A model generated the notes under the pieces. The model saw only the letters and a list, made by a program, of their open reading frames with translations. It had not been told where the DNA came from and did not search any database. From Bacillus mycoides (lineage in GTDB: Bacteria > Bacillota > Bacilli > Bacillales > Bacillaceae_G), in contig NZ_LXLV01000023.1 of the NCBI RefSeq assembly GCF_001757995.1, positions 62,001 through 126,000 of the forward strand: DNA of 64,000 nucleotides. The letters are read 5' to 3'. Positions 26,324 through 35,492 of this stretch are shown here, in pieces; the first letter of the stretch is position 1; every line of letters begins with the position of its first letter. Made by a program: the position numbers and the translations under genes.

Positions 26324-27043
26324 ATGGTTATATTAGGAGCAGTTGTAAATGGGATTTGTATTATATTTGGTACTTTACTTGGTAAATTATTTAGTGCGAT
26401 TCCAGAAAGTATGAAGGGAACAATTATGCATGCAATCGGTTTAGCGGTTACTGTACTTGGACTTCAAATGGCATTAAAAAGTGAAAATTTTCTTGTTGTC
26501 ATACTAAGTTTAGTTATTGGTACGGTAATCGGGGAATGGCTACAATTAGAAGAAAAGTTAAAACTGTTAGGGGATTGGCTAGAAAATAAAGTTGGATCGA
26601 AAGGGAAAGGGAGCATATCAGAAGGCTTTGTAACAGCCACGCTTATTTTTGCAATTGGTGCGATGGGGATACTTGGTGCATTGGACAGTGGGATTCGCGG
26701 AAATCATGATATTTTATTTACAAAGGCGATTATCGATGGATTCATTTCTATTATATTAACGACAACTCTAGGAATTGGCGTAGTATTTTCAGCGATTCCA
26801 GTGATTTTATATGAGGGAGGTATTGCAGTTTTTGCAACACAAATTAATAGTTTTGTTCCAAAAGAATTAATGAATCAATTTATAGTGGAAATGACGGCTA
26901 CTGGCGGTATTATGATATTCGCAATCGGATTAAACTTACTTGGATTTATTAAAATTAAAGTGGCAAATTTACTTCCAGGCATATTAATGGTTGGAGTAAT
27001 TGTTTCTATTATATATGGTTATGCTTTGATAATAAGTCATTAG
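26324..27043 (+). CDS. DUF554 membrane protein (YdfK/YqgA-like)
   Basis: 239 residues, seven to eight hydrophobic helices. GAVVNGICIIFGTLLGKLFSAIP at the start and CxxT-free cores GAMGILGALDSGIRGNHDILFTKAIIDGF plus YEGGIAVFATQI are the DUF554 hallmarks. Family members are integral membrane proteins suspected of transport; no function is established. ATG behind GAGGGTGGAG. 14 bp upstream of the next gene, so an operon with the Clp_N-GNAT protein. Confidence 0.85.
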   Translation: MVILGAVVNGICIIFGTLLGKLFSAIPESMKGTIMHAIGLAVTVLGLQMALKSENFLVVILSLVIGTVIGEWLQLEEKLKLLGDWLENKVGSKGKGSISEGFVTATLIFAIGAMGILGALDSGIRGNHDILFTKAIIDGFISIILTTTLGIGVVFSAIPVILYEGGIAVFATQINSFVPKELMNQFIVEMTATGGIMIFAIGLNLLGFIKIKVANLLPGILMVGVIVSIIYGYALIISH

Positions 27044-27057
27044 GGGAAGGGATATAG

Positions 27058-27924
27058 ATGGTGGAATTCCAATTTACAAAACGTGCATATAAAATATTGG
27101 AGATCGCAGCAGAAGAGGCTGAGTGTAGTAAAGGTATTATCCATCCAGTTCATCTATTTATAGGAGCTTGTAAGGAAGGTACTGGAGTTTGCGCGGAGTT
27201 ACATATGTATTTATTTCACACGGTGGGTATGGATTTTTTAGCAAAAATATCGTTGCTCCAACAATATTATGCAAATGAAATAGAATACATAAATGTTGGG
27301 GAGTTTAAAGTTTCAAATAAGACAATAGAAGTTTTAAAAGTAGCAAAGAAACGGATGGACCGTTTTCAGCAAGTATTAATAAATGAAGGGCATGTTTTAT
27401 ATGCACTGTTTCAAGTTGATACAGTTATTGAAAAGGTTATAAGTAAAAACGTGCAAAAAGAGGTATTGCAAATTACATCTGAGCCAAGAGACTTAACCGT
27501 TGCTTTAAAAAGATTTAATCCTATTTATAATAATTTAAGCTGTAATATTAGAAGAGCGATCTTTTCTGATTTTGAAAAGTTAGCACGTTTTGTTAAGGAT
27601 GAATTTGGTGAGCGTTGGTTAAAATCTTTAGACTATGGATTTCGGACATATAAAGAGGAGTTACCTATTTTTATTGCTGAGCAGGAAGGAGCAATCATTG
27701 GTTTCGCTTGTTACGATGTTGTGAGAGGAAAAAAAGGGTTGTTTGGCCCGATGGGTACAGCGAAACATAATCGTGTGAACTGTGTTGGGAAGACGTTATT
27801 GAATCATTGTTTATATAACATGAAGAAAAACGGATATGAGTATGCAATTATAGGACAAGCAGGTCCGGTTGAGTTTTATGAGCGATGCTGCAATGCACGT
27901 TTAATACCTATAGGAGATAATTAA
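27058..27924 (+). CDS. Clp_N-like domain fused to GNAT acetyltransferase
   Basis: 288 residues. The N-terminal ~130 residues read as a Clp N-type double repeat: FTKRAYKILEIAAEEAECSKGIIHPVHLFIGACKEGTGVCAELHM, then VSNKTIEVLKVAKKRMDRFQQVLINEGHVLYALFQV. The C-terminal half (about 160-285) is a GNAT domain with FIAEQEGAIIGFACYDVVRGKKGLFGPMGTAKHNRVNCVGKTLL in place of the acetyl-CoA loop and VEFYERCCNARLIP. Clp_N recognises ClpC/ClpP adaptors or substrates, so the protein could acetylate Clp-associated targets; this is inference only. Translationally linked to the DUF554 gene. Confidence 0.7.
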   Translation: MVEFQFTKRAYKILEIAAEEAECSKGIIHPVHLFIGACKEGTGVCAELHMYLFHTVGMDFLAKISLLQQYYANEIEYINVGEFKVSNKTIEVLKVAKKRMDRFQQVLINEGHVLYALFQVDTVIEKVISKNVQKEVLQITSEPRDLTVALKRFNPIYNNLSCNIRRAIFSDFEKLARFVKDEFGERWLKSLDYGFRTYKEELPIFIAEQEGAIIGFACYDVVRGKKGLFGPMGTAKHNRVNCVGKTLLNHCLYNMKKNGYEYAIIGQAGPVEFYERCCNARLIPIGDN

Positions 27925-27966
27925 CTCTAACCCTTTGCTAAGAATGCAAAGGGATAGAGTTTTATT
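27924..27966 (+). terminator. terminator of the DUF554 operon
   Basis: Stem ACTCTAACCCTTTGC with GCAAAGGGATAGAGT (one mismatch), then TTTTATTA. Confidence 0.75.
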
Positions 27967-28040
27967 ATGTATAAAGCAAATTACTAAACTTTTTCTAGAA
28001 AACGGTGTAGAATGGGTATCGAATGAAAGAAGGTGTGAAA

Positions 28041-29255
28041 ATGGCCAGCTGGAAACGAAATTTAATGATTTGTTGGCTAGGTTGTTTTACCACTGCAGCC
28101 GGTATGAGTTTAGTAATTCCTTTTTTATCTTTTTATATTGAGGAATTAGGAGTGACTGGCACTTCGAGTATTGCACAGTGGTCGGGACTTGCATTTGGTG
28201 TAACATTTTTAATGGGTGCGATCGTATCACCAATATGGGGCAAGCTTGGTGATATACATGGACGGAAATTGATGCTTATACGTGCTAGCCTTGGTATGGC
28301 GGTAATTATGACGCTTATGGGGTTTGTGACGGACGTGTATCAACTAGTCGCACTTAGATTTTTGATGGGAGCAGTATCTGGTTTCCTTTCAACCGCGATG
28401 ACATTTATTGCAGCAGAAACTCCGCAAGAACATTCAGGTTGGGCAATTTCCACAATTTCAACTGGTGGCGTGAGCGGCTCATTACTTGGGCCATTACTTG
28501 GAGGTTATTTGTCTGAGTTAATTGGAATGCGTCATGTCTTTCTTGTTACAGGAGCTTTTTTATTCCTTTCCTTTCTCATCGTCTTTTTCTTCCTACATGA
28601 AGAAAATCACTCTGCTCAAGCAAAAAAAGCACAGCCGAAAAAAGTATGGACGATGGTCCCAGCTAAGAATTTAATTATTAGTTTATTTGTAACAACATTT
28701 ATTATTCAACTTGCGAATATGTCAATTCAACCTATTATTACATTGTACGTAAAGAATTTGGAAGGAACAGGAACATCTCATATCGAAATGATTGCAGGGG
28801 CAGTCATGTCTGCGACAGGATTAGCAGTTATTTTGGCAGCACCAAGACTTGGCAGATTATCCGATCATATCGGTCCTCAAAAAACGTTAGTTGTAGCGTT
28901 GTTTGCTGCAGGAATTATTTTTATTCCACAAGCATTTGTAACCTCAGCTTGGCAACTATTAATTCTTCGATTTTTATTAGGTATCGCACAAGCAGGATTA
29001 TTACCTTCCGTACAAACTCTACTAAAACAACATACGCCAACCCCTATAACGGGACGAATATTTGGATATAATCAGTCTTTTCAGTTTTTAGGAAATATGA
29101 TTGGTCCAGTGCTCGGGGGGCAAATTGCAGCTCATGCAGGCTTCCAATATGTTTTCTTCTCTACATCATCACTATTATTTATTGCATGCATTTGGGTTTA
29201 TTTTCATAATAAGAACGAAGAGATATCAGAGAAACAGTATTTGGAAGTTAGTTAA
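28041..29255 (+). CDS. MFS multidrug efflux-type transporter
   Basis: 404 residues from ATG 28041 (GAAAGAAGGTG upstream). Twelve helices; loop 2-3 GKLGDIHGRKLMLIRA (A-type motif) and in the second half GRLSDHIGPQKTLVVAL. Motif C of drug:H+ antiporters is visible in STGGVSGSLLGPLLGGYLSE (helix 5). Close to the DHA1 MdtG/YfmO-type proteins; substrate unknown. Single gene with a bidirectional terminator shared with the next gene. Confidence 0.88.
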   Translation: MASWKRNLMICWLGCFTTAAGMSLVIPFLSFYIEELGVTGTSSIAQWSGLAFGVTFLMGAIVSPIWGKLGDIHGRKLMLIRASLGMAVIMTLMGFVTDVYQLVALRFLMGAVSGFLSTAMTFIAAETPQEHSGWAISTISTGGVSGSLLGPLLGGYLSELIGMRHVFLVTGAFLFLSFLIVFFFLHEENHSAQAKKAQPKKVWTMVPAKNLIISLFVTTFIIQLANMSIQPIITLYVKNLEGTGTSHIEMIAGAVMSATGLAVILAAPRLGRLSDHIGPQKTLVVALFAAGIIFIPQAFVTSAWQLLILRFLLGIAQAGLLPSVQTLLKQHTPTPITGRIFGYNQSFQFLGNMIGPVLGGQIAAHAGFQYVFFSTSSLLFIACIWVYFHNKNEEISEKQYLEVS

Positions 29256-29267
29256 CTAAGTGAATGA

Positions 29268-29313
29268 AAAAGAAAAAGGATGAAGCAACGATTGCTTCAT
29301 CCTTTTTCTTTAA
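29268..29313. terminator. bidirectional terminator
   Basis: Perfect 19-bp stem AAAGAAAAAGGATGAAGCA / TGCTTCATCCTTTTTCTTT with 5-nt loop, between convergent genes. Confidence 0.9.
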
Positions 29314-30071
29314 AATTGAAGGCAAAGATAACTTAATGTACCAAGTTCGTAACTACGGTGAATGACTTTTCCGTCACTTTCACCACTGCCCATAGCGATA
29401 AATAAAGGAACAAAATGCTCTGCTCTTGGTACTGCTAATTGTGCATGAGGCGCATTTTTCTCCCAATTAAACAATGCATTTTTATCATTAGTCTGCATAT
29501 GGTTAATAATCCAATCATCAAATTCAATTGCCCATTTTTCAGGTGTGGTTTGATTCCATTTCAATGCTCGTAAATTATGAACAGTAACTCCGCTACCGAT
29601 TACTAAAATATCTTCTTGTCCAAGTCCTTTTAGTGCCTCTCCAATTTCAAATTGTTCTTTTGCAGGAAGGAATGGATTTACTGATATTTGTACGACAGGA
29701 ATATTTGCTTCTGGGTACATACGGTGCAGGAGTGTCCATGAGCCGTGATCTAAACCTCTTGTCGTATTTTTATTGACTTGAATTCCTTTGTCTTTAAATT
29801 TTGTTTCCAGCATAGTTGCAATGCGAGAAGAACCTTTAGCTCGATATTTTATTTCATATAATTCAGGGGGGAATCCTCCAAAGTCATAAATTGTTTCATA
29901 TTCTTCATCTGATGAGGAAATCGTTAATACTTCACTTTCCCAGTGAGCGGTAAAAATAACAATTGCTTTCGGTTTATATGTTTCTCCAAGTGTTTTTAAA
30001 AAACGTGTATAATCTGTATCTTGAATAGCAAGCATGGGTGAACCATGTGCTAAAAATAATGATGGCATCAT
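29310..30071 (-). CDS. DODA-type extradiol ring-cleavage dioxygenase (LigB fold)
   Basis: 253 residues. Non-haem iron ligands and neighbours: HGSPMLA (about 9-15), FTAHWES (about 40-46), LDHGSWTLL (about 107-115) and AEHFVPLF (about 216-223). These define the 4,5-DOPA dioxygenase/LigB family. Members open catechol-type rings or act on aldehydes of unknown origin (YgiD-like). ATG behind AGGAGG. Immediately upstream lies a long perfect palindrome (separate entry), so the gene is probably under a repressor responding to its aromatic or quinone substrate. Confidence 0.9.
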   Translation of the reverse strand: MMPSLFLAHGSPMLAIQDTDYTRFLKTLGETYKPKAIVIFTAHWESEVLTISSSDEEYETIYDFGGFPPELYEIKYRAKGSSRIATMLETKFKDKGIQVNKNTTRGLDHGSWTLLHRMYPEANIPVVQISVNPFLPAKEQFEIGEALKGLGQEDILVIGSGVTVHNLRALKWNQTTPEKWAIEFDDWIINHMQTNDKNALFNWEKNAPHAQLAVPRAEHFVPLFIAMGSGESDGKVIHRSYELGTLSYLCLQF

Positions 30072-30085
30072 AATAGAAACCTCCT

Positions 30086-30126
30086 AAAATTATATAGTTA
30101 CTTTATGTAAGTAACTATATAATTTT
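30086..30126 (-). promoter_or_regulatory. 17-bp perfect palindromic operator of the dioxygenase gene
   Basis: Arms AAAATTATATAGTTACT and AGTAACTATATAATTTT separated by 7 bp, ending 1-7 bp from the AGGAGG. The centre reads TACT-N7-AGTA, the pattern reported for the quinone-sensing MarR/DUF24 regulators YodB/CatR of B. subtilis. Could instead be a 5'-UTR hairpin. Confidence 0.55.
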
Positions 30127-30276
30127 ATTTATTGTTCGTCAACATAATAGTTTGAGAGCTAATTGGAAAAGTGCGGCATTTGTCATAATGAAAGCTATTG
30201 CATATAATACATAATAAGAATAATGAATGCATATTCATTATTTTAGAGATACATAATAGATTTGGGGGCTGTCGGA

Positions 30277-31200
30277 ATGAGCATACAGGAAAATTTCGTT
30301 ACGGCATTAGATAAATCGGAAATTTATTTGCGTAAGTGGTTACCAGAAGGAGATCCGCGAGGGATTATTCAAATTGCACATGGTATGACAGAACATGCAG
30401 GTGTTTATACAGAATTTATTGATGCTTTATTAGAAGCAGGATATGGTGTTTATGCTCATGATCATAAAGGGCATGGGAAAACAGTGAAAAGAGAAGAAGA
30501 CTATGGTCATTTTGAACCAAATGTAGGTTGGAATCAGGCTGTGTCTGATGTTATCTTTGTTTCGGAAATGATAAAAGAAGAGCAGACAGGTCCATTGTTT
30601 TTACTTGGACATAGTATGGGCTCTTTTTTATCTAGACGAGCTGTACAACTTAGAGGCGAATTATATGATGGATTTCTTATTTCAGGAACTGGTGGAAATC
30701 CAGGGTTTTTAGGAAGTATTGGTCATAAAGTAGCGACAATTGAGATGAAACTACGCGGGCCCAAAACGAAAAGTCCGATGCTGAACTTCTTATCTTTCGG
30801 AAACTTCAACTCACACTTTAAGCCAAATCGTACGAAATTTGATTGGTTATCTTCAGATATTCATCAAGTTGATAAGTATATTGCGGATCCGTTATGTGGA
30901 TTTATTTGTACGACGAGTTTTTATCGAGAATTATTTCATGGTGTACTTGAAGTAAACAAATTAGAAGAATATGAGAAGACACCGAAAGAACTTCCAATAC
31001 ATATTTTCTCTGGAGATCGTGATCCTGTTGGGGATATGGGGAAAGGTGTAAAAGAAGTATACGAAAACTATAAAAAATGTGGTGTGAAAGATGTAACACT
31101 TCGTTTATATGAAAATGGTAGACATGAAATGTTCCATGAAGTGAATAGAGATGAAGTATTTAAGGATTTGATTTCGTGGTTAGATGCGCATAATAAATAA
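30277..31200 (+). CDS. alpha/beta hydrolase, monoacylglycerol-lipase-like
   Basis: 307 residues from ATG 30277 (GGGGGC upstream; the earlier in-frame ATG lacks a site). Serine-hydrolase nucleophile elbow GHSMG (about residues 111-115), oxyanion-side HGMTEHAG (about 37-44), and later acidic/His residues FSGDRDPVG and GRHEMFHE completing the triad (Ser, Asp, His). The arrangement matches lysophospholipase/monoacylglycerol lipases of the PldB/YtpA type. No signal peptide: a cytosolic esterase. Confidence 0.85.
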   Translation: MSIQENFVTALDKSEIYLRKWLPEGDPRGIIQIAHGMTEHAGVYTEFIDALLEAGYGVYAHDHKGHGKTVKREEDYGHFEPNVGWNQAVSDVIFVSEMIKEEQTGPLFLLGHSMGSFLSRRAVQLRGELYDGFLISGTGGNPGFLGSIGHKVATIEMKLRGPKTKSPMLNFLSFGNFNSHFKPNRTKFDWLSSDIHQVDKYIADPLCGFICTTSFYRELFHGVLEVNKLEEYEKTPKELPIHIFSGDRDPVGDMGKGVKEVYENYKKCGVKDVTLRLYENGRHEMFHEVNRDEVFKDLISWLDAHNK

Positions 31201-31219
31201 AAGTGAAATGTAAGTTTTT

Positions 31220-31255
31220 AAGTCCAAACTGTATGTGGTTTGGGCTTTATATATA
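31220..31255 (+). terminator. terminator of the lipase gene
   Basis: AAGTCCAAAC / GTTTGGGCTT stem (one G-T pair) with TTATATAT tail. Confidence 0.65.
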
Positions 31256-31348
31256 TAACGATATTTTCGCTAAATATGAATATAGATAATATTAGAATAT
31301 ATGTTAAAGTTCGTGGATATGAATGACGGTATAGAGAGGGGAACGCAT

Positions 31349-31828
31349 ATGAAAAAAATATTACGTATTACTATCATTTTTACATTAATTATTATAGGTG
31401 TATCATTCATTATATTAAAATCAATGATTCCGTTATCTGTTGGGGCGATAGCTTATTCGGGAGATAGGAAAGTTGTAGTAGTTGAAGTCGGAAACAAAAT
31501 GAAATTTGGTGACATCCAAGTTGAAAGTATTTTAATTAATAATGATGATGAGCCGAAAACTACAAAAATACAAGTTAGTAATTTAGGAAAAGGTTTTACG
31601 GTAGGAGATGATAAAGAAAATGAAATTATTTTTCGAGATTTACATGCATTTCATCTTCCTTATAATACAGATCCACAAAAACGCTTAGATAGAGTGAATG
31701 AAGGCACAGCAACGAAGAAAGAGAAAATCTATGCTGTTACAGTGTGGGATAATAAAGAGATTGATAAAGTAATAGTAAAGTACCGTTACTTTTGTATGGA
31801 ATATGAAGAGGAGATAACAATCAATTAA
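31349..31828 (+). CDS. membrane-anchored hypothetical protein, 159 aa
   Basis: Starts at ATG 31349 behind AGAGAGGGGAACGC. One N-terminal helix (about residues 5-27) is followed by an extracellular, beta-rich domain with a DDKENEIIFRDL stretch. Resembles immunoglobulin-like extracellular domains by strand pattern only. No named family recognised. The longer frame from 31301 lacks a ribosome binding site. Confidence 0.6.
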   Translation: MKKILRITIIFTLIIIGVSFIILKSMIPLSVGAIAYSGDRKVVVVEVGNKMKFGDIQVESILINNDDEPKTTKIQVSNLGKGFTVGDDKENEIIFRDLHAFHLPYNTDPQKRLDRVNEGTATKKEKIYAVTVWDNKEIDKVIVKYRYFCMEYEEEITIN

Positions 31829-31966
31829 AATAAGAGTACGAAAGGGTATTATATAAAAATGGGAGAAAAGTTAATCGGAGAAACTTCATCAACTTTATAT
31901 AAAGTTTGGTCTTTACCACTTTTACAAAACGATGTGTAAAACTGCAAATGTCAGGAGATGCTGAAT

Positions 31967-32326
31967 ATGGATAGCATAAAGATTAAACAACTATATGAAG
32001 CATTAAGAAAATCTTGGTCAATAGAAACGAGTTCTAAGTGGACGAGCGAAAGCCCAGCAAAGGGACAATGTGGTGTAACGGCCCTTATTGTTCAAGAATT
32101 ATGCGGGGGAGAGATAAAAAAGACGAAAGTAGGAGAAGTATGGCATTTTTACAATATAGTAGATGGGAAAAGGTATGATTTTACTTGGAGCCAATTTCAT
32201 GAAAAAGTAAATTATATGGACATAAAGTCAATCCGTGAAGAAGCATTTGCAGATACGAATGAAATACAATATGACATTTTAAAGGAAAAGGTAATGAAAG
32301 AGTTAAAATTATCTTTTGACTCTTAA
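31967..32326 (+). CDS. YunG-family protein
   Basis: 119 residues. The block SWSIETSSKWTSESPAKGQCGVTALIVQELCGGEIKKTKVG, then WHFYNIVDGKRYDFTWSQF, is the YunG (B. subtilis) signature: a Cys (GQCGV) and a later His (VWHFYN) plus Asp suggest a papain/transglutaminase-like hydrolase fold, but activity is unproven. GGAG at 31954-31957 fits the ATG at 31967; the ATG at 31958 is too near the site. Faces a palindrome immediately downstream. Confidence 0.8.
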   Translation: MDSIKIKQLYEALRKSWSIETSSKWTSESPAKGQCGVTALIVQELCGGEIKKTKVGEVWHFYNIVDGKRYDFTWSQFHEKVNYMDIKSIREEAFADTNEIQYDILKEKVMKELKLSFDS

Positions 32327-32362
32327 TCTTTAATAAGTTACTATAATGGTGGTAACTTATTA
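32316..32362 (+). promoter_or_regulatory. mtaD promoter overlapped by an 11-bp palindrome
   Basis: TAATAAGTTAC (32331-32341) and GTAACTTATTA (32352-32362) flank TATAAT (32342-32347), the only good -10 for mtaD. TTGACT at 32316-32321 is 20 bp upstream, a longish spacer. A regulator bound here would cover the -10, giving simple repression. No obvious family assignment. Confidence 0.5.
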
Positions 32363-32397
32363 AAGGGAACTTCATAGAGTTGAAAGGGGAAATACTT

Positions 32398-33705
32398 TTG
32401 AAAACAACTTATGTAAACGCTACAATCGTAACGATGAATGAACAAAACGAAGTGATAGAAAATGGATATATCATTGTAGAAAATGATCAAATTATAGATG
32501 TGAATATCGGAGAATTCGCTAATGATTTTGAAGTAGATGAAGTAATTGACATGAAAGGAAAGTGGGTTTTACCAGGGCTTGTAAATACACATACACACGT
32601 TGTAATGAGTCTCTTAAGAGGTATTGGCGATGATATGTTATTACAACCATGGCTTGAGACGAGAATTTGGCCACTCGAAAGTCAGTTTACTCCAGAAATT
32701 GCGGTCGCTAGTACGGAATTAGGATTACTTGAAATGGTGAAAAGTGGTACAACATCATTCTCTGACATGTTTAATCCAATTGGAGTAGATCAAGATGCAA
32801 TTATGGAAACGGTATCAAGGAGTGGAATGCGAGCTGCTGTTTCAAGAACTTTATTTAGCTTTGGAACGAAAGAAGATGAAAAGAAAGCAATTGAAGAAGC
32901 TGAGAAATATGTGAAGCGTTATTATAAGGAAAGTGGTATGTTAACTACGATGGTTGCACCACATAGTCCATATACATGTTCTACTGAACTGTTAGAAGAG
33001 TGTGCACGTATTGCAGTAGAAAACCAAACGATGGTTCATATTCACCTTTCGGAAACAGAGCGTGAAGTACGTGATATTGAAGCACAGTACGGAAAACGTC
33101 CAGTAGAATATGCAGCAAGTTGCGGGTTGTTTAAACGCCCAACAGTTATTGCACACGGTGTAGTATTAAATGAAAATGAGCGTGCATTTTTAGCAGAACA
33201 TGATGTTCGAGTAGCTCATAATCCGAATAGTAATTTAAAACTAGGATCTGGTATAGCGAATGTAAAAGCGATGTTAGAAGCAGGAATTAAAGTAGGGATT
33301 GCAACAGATAGTGTTGCGTCTAATAATAATCTAGATATGTTTGAAGAAATGCGCATTGCAACTTTATTACAAAAAGGTATTCATCAAGACGCAACAGCAT
33401 TACCAGTGGAAACGGCGCTATCTCTAGCGACAAAAGGGGCTGCGGAAGTAATTGGTATGAAACAAACGGGATCACTTGAGGTTGGTAAGTGTGCTGATTT
33501 TATTACGATTGACCCATCTAATAAGCCGCATTTACAACCAGCAGATGAAGTGTTATCACACCTTGTATATGCTGCTAGTGGAAAAGATATAAGCGATGTA
33601 ATTATTAACGGAAAACGTGTCGTTTGGAATGGTGAATGTAAAACATTAGATGAAGAGCGTATTATATTTGAAGCGAGTCGTTATAAACGAGGTTTACAAA
33701 GATAG
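32398..33705 (+). CDS. mtaD: S-adenosylhomocysteine/methylthioadenosine deaminase MtaD
   Basis: 435 residues starting at the TTG 32398, preceded by AAAGGGGA. Amidohydrolase superfamily: metal ligands in LVNTHTHVVMS (about 65-75), a conserved HIHLSETEREV (about 216-226), VAHNPNSNLKLGSG and ATDSVASNNNLDMFEE. The family deaminates 5'-methylthioadenosine and S-adenosylhomocysteine to the inosine forms, part of SAM by-product recycling. Length and sequence match the B. cereus group MtaD closely. Own operator and terminator. Confidence 0.93.
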   Translation: MKTTYVNATIVTMNEQNEVIENGYIIVENDQIIDVNIGEFANDFEVDEVIDMKGKWVLPGLVNTHTHVVMSLLRGIGDDMLLQPWLETRIWPLESQFTPEIAVASTELGLLEMVKSGTTSFSDMFNPIGVDQDAIMETVSRSGMRAAVSRTLFSFGTKEDEKKAIEEAEKYVKRYYKESGMLTTMVAPHSPYTCSTELLEECARIAVENQTMVHIHLSETEREVRDIEAQYGKRPVEYAASCGLFKRPTVIAHGVVLNENERAFLAEHDVRVAHNPNSNLKLGSGIANVKAMLEAGIKVGIATDSVASNNNLDMFEEMRIATLLQKGIHQDATALPVETALSLATKGAAEVIGMKQTGSLEVGKCADFITIDPSNKPHLQPADEVLSHLVYAASGKDISDVIINGKRVVWNGECKTLDEERIIFEASRYKRGLQR

Positions 33706-33723
33706 GTATGTACATGTTGGGTG

Positions 33724-33764
33724 AAAAAAGCTGTCCTTTTTTAAAAAGGGCAGCTTTTTTCTTG
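33724..33764 (+). terminator. mtaD terminator
   Basis: AAAAAAGCTGTCCTTTTT with AAAAAGGGCAGCTTTTTT (one T-G pair), T-run after. Confidence 0.85.
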
Positions 33765-33861
33765 AACGAATAAATATTCAATATAATGTCGCATCTTTCT
33801 GTTAATATTTCTGTTATAATATATAACGTTTATAATATTTTATTTTTAAGGAGAACAATTC

Positions 33862-35490
33862 ATGAAGCGAAAAAAGAGCCATTTAATGGTAATGGCACTT
33901 GTTACATCTTTATTATTAACAGCTTGTAATAATAAAGCGAATAAAAGTGATACAGAGGCTAAAAAACAAGTGTTAAATGTAACGGTATCAGAAGAAATTC
34001 CTTCTCTTGATACTGCTAAAACGATGGATGGTACATCAGCACACGTCATGCAAAACATATTTGAAGGGTTATATGTACTAGATGATCAAGATAATCCTAT
34101 CCCCGCTGTAGCAAAATCGTTTGAAAGAAGTGAAGATGGTAAAAAATATACATTTCATTTGCGTAAAGATGCAAAATGGTCAAATGGAGACTCAGTAACA
34201 GCAAATGACTTTATGTTTGCATGGAAACGTGCAGTTAACCAGCAAACGGCATCTCAATATGCAGACATGCTCTTTCATGTGAAAAATGCGAAAGAAATAA
34301 ATAAGGGAACAATGTCACTTGATGAACTTGGGGTTAAAGTTATAAATGATTATAAGTTAGAAGTTGAACTTGAACAGCCAATTCCGTATTTTTTACAGTT
34401 GTTAGCACTGCCTATATACTTACCACAGCATGAATCATTTTTGAAAGAACAAGGAAATAAATACGGATTGGAACCTAGTAATCTCATATATAACGGCCCA
34501 TTTGTATTAGAAAAATGGAAACATGAACAAGAGTTCCAATTAAAGAAGAATGCTACATATTGGGATCAAAAGAAAGTGAAATTAGACGAAATAAAATTTC
34601 ATATCGTAAAGGATACAATGACGGCTGTAAATTTATATGAGGCTGGCGATTTGGATCGAGTACCTATTAATTCTCAAGTTGTAGACAAGTATAAAGGGAA
34701 TAAGGAATTACATATGTCAAGTGATCCTGGAATCGCTATGCTACGTTTTAATGAGAAAAATAATGCGTTAGCCAATAAGAAAATACGTCAATCTATCTCA
34801 TTAGCATTAAATAAAGATGATTTCGTTGCCCACTTTATTAATAACGGGGCAAAACCTGCAAGTGGACTTGTACCAGTTGGTCATATGAATGAAGGGACTG
34901 GCAAAGATTTTAGAAGAGAAAACGGAGATATTTCTTCATATGATTTGCAAAATGCGAAAAAGATTTGGGAAGAAGCGAAAAAAGAACTTGGAGTAGAAGA
35001 AGTAAAACTCGAGTTTTTAACGTTTGAACAAGATAACGCAAAACGTATGGCGGAATATATAAAAGGTGATTTAGAAAAGCATCTGCAAGGATTAACGATA
35101 CAAATTAAACAACAGCCATTTAAGCAAAAATTACAATTAGAACAAACAGGCGATTACGATATATCTATGGCAAATTGGGGACCTGACTATAAAGACCCAA
35201 TTAGTTATTTAGAGTTATTTACGACGGGTAATCCGAATAATAAAATGAATTATTCTAACCTTCACTACGATGAACTAATAAAAAAAGCTAAAAGCGACCT
35301 AGTACAAGATCAGAAGAAAAGGTGGGAAACTCTGCAAGAGGCTGAACATATCCTATTAGAGGACGCTGCGGTAGCACCGCTTTACCATATTGGTTCAGCT
35401 TATGTACAAAAGGATTATGTAAAAGGAATTGAAAAGCATCAATTTGGTGGCGTTTATACTTATAAAAATGCTTATCTTGATAAGAAGTAA
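33862..35490 (+). CDS. peptide ABC transporter substrate-binding lipoprotein
   Basis: 542 residues of the OppA/DppE type (SBP_bac_5 fold). Lipobox LLTAC with Cys at about residue 22 predicts a lipid-anchored extracellular protein. Signature stretches include SLDTAKTMDGTSAHVMQNIFEGL, YTFHLRKDAKWSNGDSVTANDF and ANWGPDYKDPISYLELF. Binds oligopeptides for an Opp/Dpp permease encoded elsewhere; no permease genes lie next to it. B. cereus group genomes carry many such orphan binding proteins. ATG behind AAGGAGAA. Terminator follows. Confidence 0.9.
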   Translation: MKRKKSHLMVMALVTSLLLTACNNKANKSDTEAKKQVLNVTVSEEIPSLDTAKTMDGTSAHVMQNIFEGLYVLDDQDNPIPAVAKSFERSEDGKKYTFHLRKDAKWSNGDSVTANDFMFAWKRAVNQQTASQYADMLFHVKNAKEINKGTMSLDELGVKVINDYKLEVELEQPIPYFLQLLALPIYLPQHESFLKEQGNKYGLEPSNLIYNGPFVLEKWKHEQEFQLKKNATYWDQKKVKLDEIKFHIVKDTMTAVNLYEAGDLDRVPINSQVVDKYKGNKELHMSSDPGIAMLRFNEKNNALANKKIRQSISLALNKDDFVAHFINNGAKPASGLVPVGHMNEGTGKDFRRENGDISSYDLQNAKKIWEEAKKELGVEEVKLEFLTFEQDNAKRMAEYIKGDLEKHLQGLTIQIKQQPFKQKLQLEQTGDYDISMANWGPDYKDPISYLELFTTGNPNNKMNYSNLHYDELIKKAKSDLVQDQKKRWETLQEAEHILLEDAAVAPLYHIGSAYVQKDYVKGIEKHQFGGVYTYKNAYLDKK

Positions 35491-35492
35491 AT

